From Paraburkholderia sp. BL10I2N1 (GTDB taxonomy: Bacteria; Pseudomonadota; Gammaproteobacteria; Burkholderiales; Burkholderiaceae): DNA of 64,000 nt. Shown here in pieces: positions 19,350 through 28,336 of the stretch. The stretch covers positions 1-64,000 of the forward strand of contig NZ_SNWA01000003.1 of assembly GCF_004361815.1 (NCBI RefSeq), read 5' to 3'. The position numbers and the translations under genes were made by a program. Position 1 is the stretch's first letter, and each line of letters starts with the position of its first letter. The notes beneath the pieces were generated by a model that searched no databases, had not been told where the DNA came from, and saw only the letters and a program-made list of their open reading frames with translations.

Positions 19350-20477
19350 TCACGCCGTCGATGACATTCTCATGATGCGGGACACCGATTGCCGGCCCTT
19401 TCCATGCCAGACCAGCCACTTGGCGTGATCGATCTCTGTCTCTACAGCGATTCGCTCGTGAGGCTCTATCGTCTGGCTTCCGAACACCGAGTTCTTGGCA
19501 GCCTTGAACTTCATCGCGATGTGAAACCAGTCCAGGATCCTTCCCCTGGCGATCTGGCTGCCGTCCACAGCCTTGCCGAATTCGCCAGCGTCATCGCTGA
19601 TCACGGTGACTCGCTCGTCTGGAGCCACGCCGCTTGAAAAGAGAAATTGGTCCAGGCGGGCGGGCGCCGATGGCACCAGCTTATGCACGTACGCGTAGAG
19701 ACGCGGGTTGCGATCAGCGAGAGTTGCACGACCCGCAACGATGTTGACATGGCGATCCCTCGTCAACTTCTGCGCCCAAGGCGATTTCAGCTCCGCAAGA
19801 TCGCGCGCCGCTTTGCGGCTCTTAGGGCTGCTGCTGAAGCTCAGCCACGCCGAGTCGACGCTCACGCAGCCGACGGTCGTCGATTCGCGAACCTGCTCTC
19901 CGGTGACCGGTTTTGGTCCAGACGCGATATCGCGGTTGATCTGCGCGTCGAGCGCGCTGCCTACGGCGAGGATTCGACGGCGGGTACTACCGAAGGAAAT
20001 CCCTTTGTCCAGTGGAAGGACCTCTCGAAGCAGCTCAGTGGCCTGGCGGTACGGTAGATGGGCGGCCCACTTGGCCTGCAGGTACTCCAATTCCGGCGTC
20101 ACACGCTGGTGAAGAGCCTTGCACAGCGGGCTTAAAGAGCGGCGCGGTTGTCCTTGCTTCGCCGCACAGCTGCATGCCCAGAGCCTTGGACTCGGCACGT
20201 CGACCTTGCCAAACACGGTTCGCAGCACGATCGATCGGGCGTCCTTGTGCGCAAGCATCGAGCCACAAAGGTGGCAAGCCATTTGGCTCTTCATCCACCC
20301 GGCAGTCTGCTCCGGCACAAGAATCGATTGAATCTCGGCGAGCAAGGCACGACCTTCGGCAAGGGTCAGTCCCAGGTCGGCGAGGCTGCGGTCTTTTCGT
20401 TCCACCACAGCGACAATCGTTGTATCAGTCGCGCTTTCTTCCCCACCCTCCAGGCGGGCCTCGATGATCAGGCGCAT
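19350..20477 (-). pseudogene. ISKra4-family transposase, 3'-truncated duplicate
   Basis: A duplicate of the neighbouring transposase, identical for about 370 residues up to GKGRQSVSRI. It then runs across the duplication junction into a short foreign tail (MRMSSTA) and stops. It lacks the C-terminal catalytic glutamate region, so it should be inactive, but it could still bind DNA and act as an inhibitor of the full enzyme. Confidence 0.8.
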
Positions 20478-20843
20478 AGCAACTCCAATCGGTTGGCAAC
20501 GTCGCCAGCGTAGCTGAAACGGCAAGCGTGCCGCGCGCGGGCTCGCTGAGCTCTTTTCTCCGGAACTTCAGATTCCAGGCGCCACATCCGATCCGGTGCG
20601 ACGCCGTCACGCCGTCACGCCGTCGATGACATTGGTCAAGTCGACGGAAATTGCCTCCCACGGTTTGGTTCACTCTCATTGACAGCAACACGCCAGCGTC
20701 ATCGTGCCGGATAAGGAGTGTTCCAGTCGGACGGACTATCGCGGGAAGACGACGGAAGTGAGCAGCCTGCGACGCCAGAATCGCCGATCGCGGGGAAGAC
20801 CTCGCTAGAATAGTCGAATTGTTACAGTACTTTTTCAGACAAC

Positions 20844-21317
20844 ATGAGTTCCAGGCGAGGCGGGACAGGTGTTTCGCGGCCGCGAAAGCACCTCACAAAA
20901 GCGATGTTATTGCCGATGGACCAAGCGTCGGCGCGGGAGCAATCGTTGACCTCCCATCTTGCCCTCGTTGCGTGCCGCGACGGTCATGGCAACGGGCATC
21001 TGTTTAACGAGCTGATGCGAACCGTGTACCTCGCATGGTTTCTCCAGCAGGACGGTTACGGAAGCGAACCGGTTGGACGGTTCAAGGCGGCAGAATATGC
21101 CGTGGAAGCGGCGCTCGAACTGGCCCATGAGGCAAACGAGTGGGTGCTTGCGAAAGATGCTGTTCCCGCTTTTGAGAGCCTGTTAGCGTTGCACGATGTG
21201 CAGCTCGCCACCGTACCGCTGCACAAAATAATCAGCGCAGAACGTCGGCTGAGGCAATTTCTCGCCGGAACCGCGAGTTCGCCTGTTCCAGACGTAGATC
21301 AGGGTGGAATGTCGTAG
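20844..21317 (+). CDS. Hypothetical protein
   Basis: A 157-aa protein: a basic N-terminus (SSRRGGTGVSRPRKHLTKAM), then a mostly helical region (HLALVACRDGHGNGHLFNEL, TVYLAWFLQQDGYGSEPVGR). It resembles small helical proteins of Burkholderia that are sometimes labelled Fis-like, but I see no clear HTH. It lies upstream of the sigma-factor gene on the same strand, 643 nt away. Function unknown. Confidence 0.5.
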   Translation: MSSRRGGTGVSRPRKHLTKAMLLPMDQASAREQSLTSHLALVACRDGHGNGHLFNELMRTVYLAWFLQQDGYGSEPVGRFKAAEYAVEAALELAHEANEWVLAKDAVPAFESLLALHDVQLATVPLHKIISAERRLRQFLAGTASSPVPDVDQGGMS

Positions 21318-21960
21318 CTGCCTTTATAGGCAGTCGCGAAAAGATTGCGGAGATTCAGGCAGGATAACCGATCATTTAGGTCTGCCGCACGCCAGGTCAG
21401 GATCCCCGATCGGCGAACACTTTCAGGGGCAACAGATATTTGCACCCCCTCGGGCCCGTGAGGTGCTCTCCGTCCGTACGGTGGTAGCAATGGATGCGTG
21501 GACGTGCTTGCCGGCCGCGGTGGTCGGGACGCGTTGAAAAGGTGGGACTGGCGCGTTCGGCTTTTGACCGGCCTCGCAACAAGGTCGCCGTTTTCTCGCG
21601 TGATCAGGAAGCTCGGGCGGGGTACCACGATTAACGCCGAGGTTGCGCCGGACCGACCAGGCGCAGTACCGCGACGAATGCCCGACAAGCCTGTTGAGGC
21701 TGCGGCAAGGCTCTCCAATCGGGCCAATCGCTTGATTGGTGCGGTGCAGCAATTTCTGTTAGAATTCCAGTCTGAGGTTTCAACGCGCTGTTTTCTCGCG
21801 CTGTTCCAACCGGCCCGCTCATACAACCAGGCCGCGTCCGTTGCTCGTTGCGATCTGCAACTCATGCCCGCCTGCAGCCGTGAATGTCGGGGCGCGCCCG
21901 CCCCGGTGCGGGTAGCCGCTGGTCTCGCTATCGCCGGGCAAACCCTGTCCAGGAGAATGT
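21318..21960. other. Long leader upstream of the rpoD paralogue
   Basis: About 640 nt without a supported gene. ORFs on both strands (21498-21974 plus, 21299-22036 minus) overlap one another and look like no family. A promoter-like pair at 21736-21765 would give a long 5' leader of roughly 190 nt. I see no obvious riboswitch class. Confidence 0.35.
21736..21765 (+). promoter_or_regulatory. Candidate sigma-70 promoter for the rpoD paralogue
   Basis: TTGGTG at 21736-21741 and TAGAAT at 21760-21765 are separated by 18 nt. The -10 matches consensus at 5 of 6 positions; the -35 is weaker. It is found by eye only. Confidence 0.3.
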
Positions 21961-23943
21961 ATGGCACGTATTGATCGCGAAGATTCAGCGTCAGACTCCG
22001 TCGCATCTGCGCCGAAGGTTGCGGGCCGCCGCGCATCGAGGGATAAGGCTACCGTAGCCTTGCTCTCGATGGACGCAGTGTCCACGGTGTTGCAGGACGA
22101 AGAGCGGCAGCGCCAGATGCGCGCACTCATCCAATTGGGGAAGGAGCGCGGCTACCTGACTCACGCCGAAATCAACGATCACTTGCCGGACAACTTCGCG
22201 CACACCGCTGCCATCGAAACCATTGTCAGCACCTTCAATGACATGGGCGTAGCGGTCTACGAGCAGAGGCCCGACGCCGAGACGCTGTTGCTGAGCGGCG
22301 CTGCGCCGGCGGCGGTGTCGGACGACCAGGCTGACGAGGAAGCGGAAGTCGCGCTTTCCACGGTCGACTCTGAATTCGGGCGCACGACCGATCCCGTGCG
22401 GATGTACATGCGTGAAATGGGCGCGACCGAATTGCTGACTCGCGCGGGCGAGGTTGAGATTGCAAAGCGCATCGAAGACGGCCTTCACGCAATGATCCAG
22501 GCAATTGCGGCGTGCCCGGCGACTGTCTCCGCGATCCTTGCGAGCGTAGAGCAGATCGAGGCCGGTGAACTGTGCATCGACGAACTGGTTGACGGTCTCA
22601 ATGAAGACTCCACTGACATACCGGATATCGACGCCGACACCGTCGATGACGACGAGGAAGGCGATGAAGACTGCGATGAAGACAGCGAGCCTGGAGAGGA
22701 CGATCCGGCGAAGGCGAACGAAGCGCGTCTGAAACAGCTCACGAGCGACAGCCTCGCGATATTTGCGCGAGTGCGCGAGCTGTTCGATCAGATTCCGCGT
22801 GCCGATGCTGCGCAAGGTAAGGGCCACGCTGCCTTCGCACGCATATGCGAAGCGGTCCGGCATGAACTGGCGCCCATCCGCTTCACGGCGCGAACCATCG
22901 ATCGACTGTGTGCCGACGTGCAGCAACAGGTCGCGCAGGTGCGCACGGTGGAGCGGCGTGTTTTACACATTGCCGTTGACCGGTGCGGGATGCCACGCGA
23001 GAAGTTCGTCGCGTCGTTTCCGGGGCATGAAACCGATCCTGGATGGACTGAACGCACGGCCGCGGCGTCGCGCGAGTATGGCGCCGCGCTCGAACGCAGT
23101 CTGCCTGCGATTCAGGCTGAACAGCAGAAGCTGATCGATATCGAAGCGAACGCCGGACTGCCGCTGCAACAGTTGAAGAAGATCAACCGGCAGATGATGG
23201 CGGCGGAGTCGAAAATGCGGCAGGCGAAGCGCGAGATGATTGAGGCTAACCTGCGCCTCGTGATCTCCATTGCGAAGAAGTACGTGAACCGCGGCATGCA
23301 TTTTCTGGATCTGATTCAGGAAGGCAATATCGGCCTGATGAAAGCCGTCGACAAATTCGAATATCGACGCGGCTGGAAGTTTTCGACTTACGCAACGTGG
23401 TGGGTGCGGCAAGCCGTCACGCGTTCGCTTGCGGATCAGGCGCGCACGATTCGCGTGCCAGTGCATATGATCGAATCGATCAACAAGCTCAACCGATTTT
23501 CACGCGAGATCCTGCAGCAGACGGGACACGAGGCTCATCCTGCGGCGCTGGCGCAGCGCATGGAACTGCCGGAAGAGAAGGTTCGCGGCATGTTAAAGGT
23601 CGCCCGACAGCCCGTGTCGCTCGAGACGCCGGTGGGCGAAGACGCCGACGCAACGCTTGGCGATATGATCGAAGATCCGATGGCGGCATCGCCTGCGGAC
23701 GCGGCCGTGCAGGCAAACCTGCGCGCTGCGATCGATGAGGCGCTCGATGCGCTGTCGCCGCGTGAGGCGAAAGTGCTACGGATGCGTTTCGGGATCGATA
23801 CCGCGTCCGACCATACGCTCGAGGAGCTCGGCAAACAGTTCGACGTGACGCGCGAACGGATCCGGCAGATCGAAAGCAAGGCGATACGAAAACTGATGCA
23901 CCCGGGTCGTGCCGACAAGCTACGGCAATTTCTCGACCATTGA
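21961..23943 (+). CDS. rpoD: RpoD-like primary sigma factor (accessory paralogue)
   Basis: A 660-aa group 1 sigma-70 factor, which directs RNA polymerase core to promoters. Region 1.1 is present (about residues 45-105). Region 1.2 starts at [20 protein letters not shown] (about 144). A non-conserved, very acidic insert with a [19 protein letters not shown] run lies at about 220-250. Regions 2.1-2.4 run from about 427 to 500 ([40 protein letters not shown]). Region 4 at about 598-650 has [20 protein letters not shown]. Substitutions such as WVRQAV for the usual WIRQAI, and a divergent N-terminus, suggest a second RpoD beside the housekeeping one; Burkholderia genomes often carry extra copies. 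It is flanked by accessory genes. Confidence 0.9.
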   Translation: MARIDREDSASDSVASAPKVAGRRASRDKATVALLSMDAVSTVLQDEERQRQMRALIQLGKERGYLTHAEINDHLPDNFAHTAAIETIVSTFNDMGVAVYEQRPDAETLLLSGAAPAAVSDDQADEEAEVALSTVDSEFGRTTDPVRMYMREMGATELLTRAGEVEIAKRIEDGLHAMIQAIAACPATVSAILASVEQIEAGELCIDELVDGLNEDSTDIPDIDADTVDDDEEGDEDCDEDSEPGEDDPAKANEARLKQLTSDSLAIFARVRELFDQIPRADAAQGKGHAAFARICEAVRHELAPIRFTARTIDRLCADVQQQVAQVRTVERRVLHIAVDRCGMPREKFVASFPGHETDPGWTERTAAASREYGAALERSLPAIQAEQQKLIDIEANAGLPLQQLKKINRQMMAAESKMRQAKREMIEANLRLVISIAKKYVNRGMHFLDLIQEGNIGLMKAVDKFEYRRGWKFSTYATWWVRQAVTRSLADQARTIRVPVHMIESINKLNRFSREILQQTGHEAHPAALAQRMELPEEKVRGMLKVARQPVSLETPVGEDADATLGDMIEDPMAASPADAAVQANLRAAIDEALDALSPREAKVLRMRFGIDTASDHTLEELGKQFDVTRERIRQIESKAIRKLMHPGRADKLRQFLDH

Positions 23944-24105
23944 GCCACAGACCCGGGCATCGGGGTGTTGCGTTGTCCGGGAGGGCGGGAACCGCAGTCC
24001 ACCGTCGAACAGGAACCTGGCGATTCTTCGGGCGCACCGGGGCCAGGCCACCTTGATGCGCTTCATGCGTCATTGCAGAACAGGTCGTGGCACGCTACCA
24101 CCGAC

Positions 24106-25491
24106 TCACAACAGGACTGCCTGCTGCAAAAGTTCCAGCGCCTTCAATTCGTCCAGTCGACCGGTGCGTGCCTTACCTGCCAGCGTCTTGATCAAGGCTT
24201 CCGCGATCGGTTCGATACCGTGAAGATTGTCCAGGCTCGTCACGGAAGCGAAGGGAAGCGGCACCGGATTGCGCTGCGCTGTTGCAGTGACGGTGAGCGA
24301 CTCCGGGGTTGCTGGTGCGGCTGCCGGGAGTTCGCCATCACGCTCTTCCGGTGAGCGACCCGCAGGCTCGTCAGGAACGTCATTGACATGACCCTGCTGG
24401 CTGACGACGGCCGTTGGCGTTTCTTCTACGACATGCGCCGAAACGGGTAGGGCGCTTTCCCGCTCTGTCCGCCCGCCCGCCCGCGCACGTCCCGTGTGCG
24501 CCTTCGTATCGGCGGCTTTCTCCGGCGCGCCATCCTTCGTTGGGGCCGCGAGCGGCTCGTGTTGTTGATCGGATGCACGACCGCGCGAAGCAGGCGTGAG
24601 CAAACGCGACACCGACTCCGGAATTTCGGCTTCGGAGCGCGGCGTGTCCAGCCAGCCAGTTGGCAAACCAAGTCGCTCCGTGAAACGGTTTGCTTCGACA
24701 CCGTCCATGCGTTTCTTGCCATATAGCCGATGGGCCATGTTGGATCCGCTCATCGCCATGACTACACCAAGCCTTGCTTTCGATCCGTTGCGACCCGTGA
24801 GAATGTGGAGGTTAGCGCGTCGAATGTTCTCTACCGCGGCGCTGTCGTCTAATGCCAGCGCTTGCTGTTGGGTTGTTCCAGGCGATGTCCTGTGTGTCGA
24901 GGGTGAACCTTTTCGCTGCGCATGAGGGGTAGGCGGTTCGGCCATCTGGCTTCGACTATTCCTGACGGCTCTGGGCGACCCGCCAGTTGCTTTCTTCGGC
25001 ATTTGCGCTTCCTCGGACAAACTATCTTTAAGAAATGGTTGCTGGCCGCCGTTCAGGGCGGAAGCCGGCATGGGTGTTTCCGACACTGCTTCTGGTTCGT
25101 CGTCTGTTTGAACGAAGTCGAGCGGTGCTTTCAGGCGGGCGATGGTTTCGGCCGCGAGCGCAGGATTGGGCTGGTCAAAGAAACCGTGAGGCAACCCAAG
25201 CGTGGTTTCCATGTGAAAGGCGGTCTCGGGCGTGAACCTCTCGCCCTTCGTCAGTTCGGCCACTCGCGCCATGTTCGATCCAAGTCCCAGGGCGATATTC
25301 TCTGCACCCACCGTATCGACCAGGAACTGGAACGATCGGGTTTTGAAAATGGAGGCAGTCTGGGCGGAGTCTCGCGCAGGTGCATTCACGTACGGTTGTC
25401 TCTGCCGGTTGGACTGAGATTTCTTGACGTGACGAGGTTGGCGCTGGCCGCTGTCCCGAGATCCCGCATATCGTCCGCGGGGTTGACTCAT
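24106..25491 (-). CDS. Two-HTH (XRE-like) hypothetical protein
   Basis: A 461-aa protein made of two related helix-turn-helix-like units separated by low-complexity Pro/Ala/Thr/Arg linkers. Unit 1 (about residues 46-115) contains NIALGLGSNMARVAELTKGE and ends LGLPHGFFDQPNP. Unit 2 (about 215-285) contains LGVVMAMSGSNMAHRLYGKK and ends LGLPTGWLDTPRS. The repeated SNMA...LGLP.G..D pattern shows they arose by duplication. A helical C-terminus (IEPIAEALIKTLAGKA) follows. It converges on the sigma-factor gene. I start it at 25491, 13 nt after GGAG; the ATG at 25506 adds five residues. A DNA-binding role is inferred. Confidence 0.6.
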   Translation of the reverse strand: MSQPRGRYAGSRDSGQRQPRHVKKSQSNRQRQPYVNAPARDSAQTASIFKTRSFQFLVDTVGAENIALGLGSNMARVAELTKGERFTPETAFHMETTLGLPHGFFDQPNPALAAETIARLKAPLDFVQTDDEPEAVSETPMPASALNGGQQPFLKDSLSEEAQMPKKATGGSPRAVRNSRSQMAEPPTPHAQRKGSPSTHRTSPGTTQQQALALDDSAAVENIRRANLHILTGRNGSKARLGVVMAMSGSNMAHRLYGKKRMDGVEANRFTERLGLPTGWLDTPRSEAEIPESVSRLLTPASRGRASDQQHEPLAAPTKDGAPEKAADTKAHTGRARAGGRTERESALPVSAHVVEETPTAVVSQQGHVNDVPDEPAGRSPEERDGELPAAAPATPESLTVTATAQRNPVPLPFASVTSLDNLHGIEPIAEALIKTLAGKARTGRLDELKALELLQQAVLL

Positions 25492-25771
25492 AAAGTAGGG
25501 CTCCATGCGATCATTGGTGTTCTGATTTTTGAATTATAGACGAGGCCACATTGGTATTTGCTGCGTCAGCTCTGCTGGGCGGAAATGTACGCACGGGCCG
25601 AAGCCCCAGCGCGATACCGCGTCAGCGTTCGCATATTCTGCAAGTCCGCTCACGCCGTAAGGATCGCGTCGAACTGTCCCGGAAGAACACGGGCCGCCGC
25701 CGGTTTACGGCCCCGGCCGAGTGTGCAAGTATCGTTGCAGCGTGCATACCGCACATCTTGCGAGGTTCAGG

Positions 25772-27094
25772 ATGGCCTGGAGACTGTGGAAAACCGAGAA
25801 GCGGCAAGATGAGACGCGGAGCTGGCCCAGCGAGACACATCAGTCGATAAAGCAACTTCTGGGCATGTACCTGGGCGGCGGTTCAGCACCGTTCGCAGGG
25901 TGGGCCGCCCCTGGCATCACATTCATGCCCGACGTCGAACCAGTCCTCCGAAACGGCGTTCGAGGATATCAGCTTGCCCTCTGGTTTTGGCTCTTTGCCG
26001 AGAAGCACGGCACTATTGCGGCACGAATGGCCCGTGAGTCCTTCGGCCTGCTCGCTGAGGCAGCGCAGCCGTCGTCCGGCGACAAAATCGATGCGCTCCT
26101 CGACCTCGAAAACCGCCTCGCGCATTCTGTCGAGGGAATTTCCTCCGAGGAACGCAGGTTCCGGCTGGAGGGTCTCCCGGTGGAGCTACCGATGGAATTT
26201 TTTCTGGCCACTGGCTTCCTGCGCCTCTCGCCCGAATCGCCTTACGCTGGAGATGAGAGCGGCAGTCTGCAGGGCAATGACTACAAGCTCGCTGATTGCT
26301 TTCGTCATGCGACTGAAGAGGCACTGGCGATGTTCCGACCGATGATAGACGCGGTCGAGTTCGATGCGAAATCGCTGCCCAACTGGAAATGGAGCACCCA
26401 TCCCGGCGCTGCCGAGCGACACCTGCAACGCCGCCACAGCAACCCGCTCTTTCCCCTGCATCGCCAAATGGTGACGGCTCACGACGTCTATGAGTCACGG
26501 CTTGCGGATGCCCGAGCACTGCATGAAATCAGCAACGAGCTTGGCGATCTCAGCGACTCGTTCTTCCAGACGGCAGAGCTCCCGTTGAACTGGCAATCGT
26601 TCCTCGAGGGCTATCGGGACTATGTCGACAGACTCGAAGAACGGTGCCTCGCGGCGGGCGGGCAGAATGCGGCACTTGGTGAAGCAATTGCAAGACTGCG
26701 CAATGACATCCTCACGACCTGGCGCACTTCGCTTCACAAGAACCGGCACAGTCTTGCCGCGCTGGACCAGGAAGAAGCACAAAGGAGTGAGCGCCGCGCG
26801 CTGCTTTACGGATGCGACTGGACCGCTCAGCTTCTGAGTAACGGCTCTTTGATACCGCCAGAAGAGGTAGTTCCTGCCCTGTTGAGCGAGTCCCCCTCTG
26901 AGCTCGAAAAGGTCGTCGCCGCCGTGCAGGCTGAACCGCGATTGCACGAGACGCTTTCCCAGTGCGGTGCGACCGCACATCGACTTGTCACCGAGTCCAG
27001 CGTGGGCGGCAACAATATTCCCGACATTGGCGACAAACTTCGTATTCTTTGGGGGCCCGGCCGGCCGGGCGCCGGCATGACCTCCCTCGCTTGA
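25772..27094 (+). CDS. Unrecognised 440-aa protein
   Basis: A soluble, Glu/Arg-rich, largely helical protein. It has no membrane segment, signal peptide or nucleotide-binding motif that I can see. Features: a Trp-rich start (MAWRLWKTEKRQ), a GMYLGGGSAPFAGWAAPGIT loop, a long central helical region with possible coiled coil (LEERCLAAGGQNAALGEAIA), and a C-terminal YGCDWTAQLLSNGSLIPPEE segment. The ATG at 25772 has GAGG 6 nt upstream; 25721 is the longest reading. It is divergent from the two-HTH gene, 280 nt away. Base composition resembles the surroundings. I do not know its family; a role cannot be assigned. Confidence 0.6.
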   Translation: MAWRLWKTEKRQDETRSWPSETHQSIKQLLGMYLGGGSAPFAGWAAPGITFMPDVEPVLRNGVRGYQLALWFWLFAEKHGTIAARMARESFGLLAEAAQPSSGDKIDALLDLENRLAHSVEGISSEERRFRLEGLPVELPMEFFLATGFLRLSPESPYAGDESGSLQGNDYKLADCFRHATEEALAMFRPMIDAVEFDAKSLPNWKWSTHPGAAERHLQRRHSNPLFPLHRQMVTAHDVYESRLADARALHEISNELGDLSDSFFQTAELPLNWQSFLEGYRDYVDRLEERCLAAGGQNAALGEAIARLRNDILTTWRTSLHKNRHSLAALDQEEAQRSERRALLYGCDWTAQLLSNGSLIPPEEVVPALLSESPSELEKVVAAVQAEPRLHETLSQCGATAHRLVTESSVGGNNIPDIGDKLRILWGPGRPGAGMTSLA

Positions 27095-27478
27095 AGTCGC
27101 GTTCTGTGTCCCAGAAGGTCGTAGACTCAACGCACTTTCCGTTTTGGACACCTAACGGTCAGACTGGCAGCCGCTCAAAAGCTAATAATTTCTCTATTTG
27201 AAACGCTGCGGACATTCGAGTGGATCGGGGCGTTGCGCCGGAAAACCTGACCCGCACATGCGGTCGGCATTGAACATGTCGACCTTGCGGCACATACTCG
27301 CTGACTCGTAGACCCACGGTTGAACGACCGATACCCGGGATGCGGCAGGCGCTTGCCAACGGACGTCAGAGGACGGGGCCCAGTCGCGAGTTGTCGTTCG
27401 CGCGACTTAGAAAGCCGTCATTCCAATGACCGGTTCACTTCAGGACCTGCAGGATGCCCGATGGAAGCGAATCGGCCA
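27095..27478. other. Intergenic stretch
   Basis: About 380 nt between the unknown gene and the REP-like palindrome. No gene, RNA or repeat that I can support. Confidence 0.35.
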
Positions 27479-27528
27479 AAGCCGCCATTCGGGCTGTCAC
27501 GGAAATCGCCTTTCGCGAATGGCGGCTT
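27479..27528. repeat. REP-like imperfect palindrome, copy 1
   Basis: A hairpin with 11-bp arms GCCGCCATTCG/CGAATGGCGGC around a 24-nt centre. A near-identical copy occurs in inverse orientation at about 57511-57557, differing by one base in the centre. It abuts the left end of the IS6-type remnant, separated by about 15 nt. It looks like a Burkholderia repetitive extragenic palindrome. Confidence 0.6.
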
Positions 27529-27543
27529 TTGAAAAGATTGAAC

Positions 27544-28187
27544 GGCGTTGTCACGTTCGCAGAGTCGTCGGCTAATATGGCGTGATGCAAAAGACGAAAT
27601 CGCTCCACCACGGTCATCGATTCCCGGCGTCGATCATGTTCGTGTCGCTGAGCGGTGATCCCTGGCTGCTGTGGCGCGCGGTCGACCAGCACGGCATTGA
27701 ACTCGACATCCTGCTACAGAAGTGGTGCGACAAGGCTGCGGCCACACGCTTCTTCAAACGCGTGCTGGGCCGGCTGCCCGGAAGTGCCGAAGAAGATCGT
27801 CACCGACCAGTTGCGCAGTTACACGGCCGCGAAAGCGGAAATCCCGGAACTGGCGAACGTAAAGCACGTGTTCGTCAAGGCCCGTGCCCGCGTCAACAAC
27901 CGTGCGGAAAACAGCCACCAGCCAACACGTGAACGCGAAAGGCGCATGCGCGGCTTTCGTTTGCCCGAACGCACGCAATCCTTCCTGTCGTGCTTCGGTC
28001 CGATATCCGGAAACACTTCGCACTCAAACGTCATCTGCTGCGCGCCTCGCTCCATCGCGAGCAACTCGCCGCACGATTTGAAGCGTGGCGCCTTTTCACC
28101 GGCATATCCCAAGGTCCGTCCACTACGTTCTGAGCGGAGGATACGCCTGCCGATGTTTCGTCACGTCATCAGCAATGTGACAGCGCC
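27544..28187 (+). mobile_element. IS6-family element remnant
   Basis: A remnant bounded by imperfect inverted repeats (GGCGTTGTCACGTTCGC at 27544-27560 and AGCAATGTGACAGCGCC at 28171-28187, about 13 of 17 matching). Inside is a broken IS6-type transposase with an internal deletion and frameshifts. Its right end abuts an IS66 fragment. About 120 bp of the same left end recurs inverted near 55648-55767. Confidence 0.7.
27585..28133 (+). pseudogene. IS6-family transposase, deleted and frameshifted
   Basis: The reading starts MQKTKSLHHGHRFPAS, then jumps directly to GDPWLLWRAVDQHGIELDIL, so the N-terminal DNA-binding region is deleted. A frameshift near 27785 moves homology to KKIVTDQLRSYTAAKAEIPE and NNRAENSHQPTRERERRMRG. 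Another shift near 28010 leads to FALKRHLLRASLHREQLAAR. It cannot make an active transposase. Confidence 0.75.
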
Positions 28188-28336
28188 ATTGTCGCTCGTC
28201 GCACCGAACAGCTTGCTGCGCAAGGCGCTTTACTATCTTAGCGGCCAGTGGCCGAAGCTCGTCCGATATCTTGAAAATGGACTCTGGTCGATCAGTAACA
28301 ACCGCTGCGAAAGTTCAATCCGCACATTTGTAGTGA
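28188..28336 (+). pseudogene. IS66 transposase (TnpC) C-terminal fragment
   Basis: About 50 codons of the IS66 TnpC C-terminal region: SLLRKALYYLSGQWPKLVRY, then ISNNRCESSIRTFVV. It is cut on the left by the IS6-type remnant and on the right by the 3' end of the LysR gene, whose final codons lie in this fragment on the other strand. Confidence 0.7.

Larger units (their letters stand above)
17721..20679 (-). mobile_element. ISKra4-type insertion sequence with internal tandem duplication
   Basis: One IS element bounded by a perfect 26-bp inverted repeat (17721-17746 and 20654-20679; core GTGAACCAAACCGTGGGAGG). Inside, a segment of about 1261 bp is present twice: 18108-19368 and 19373-20633, a constant offset of 1265. 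A 4-nt filler (CTCA, 19369-19372) lies at the junction. The two copies look identical by eye, so the duplication is recent. It leaves one complete transposase gene (17752-19212) and one 3'-truncated copy. No target duplication was evident at the ends. Confidence 0.85.

Noticed and set aside
21299..22036. 245-codon minus-strand open frame over the rpoD leader
   Set aside because: It overlaps another open frame on the plus strand and the start of the sigma-factor gene; its arginine/proline-rich translation looks like antisense noise.
24106..27094. Toxin-antitoxin or phage-defence pair (two-HTH protein with the 440-aa protein)
   Set aside because: No toxin, nuclease or NTPase motif is visible and the genes are divergent; kept only as an unknown, not as a defence system.
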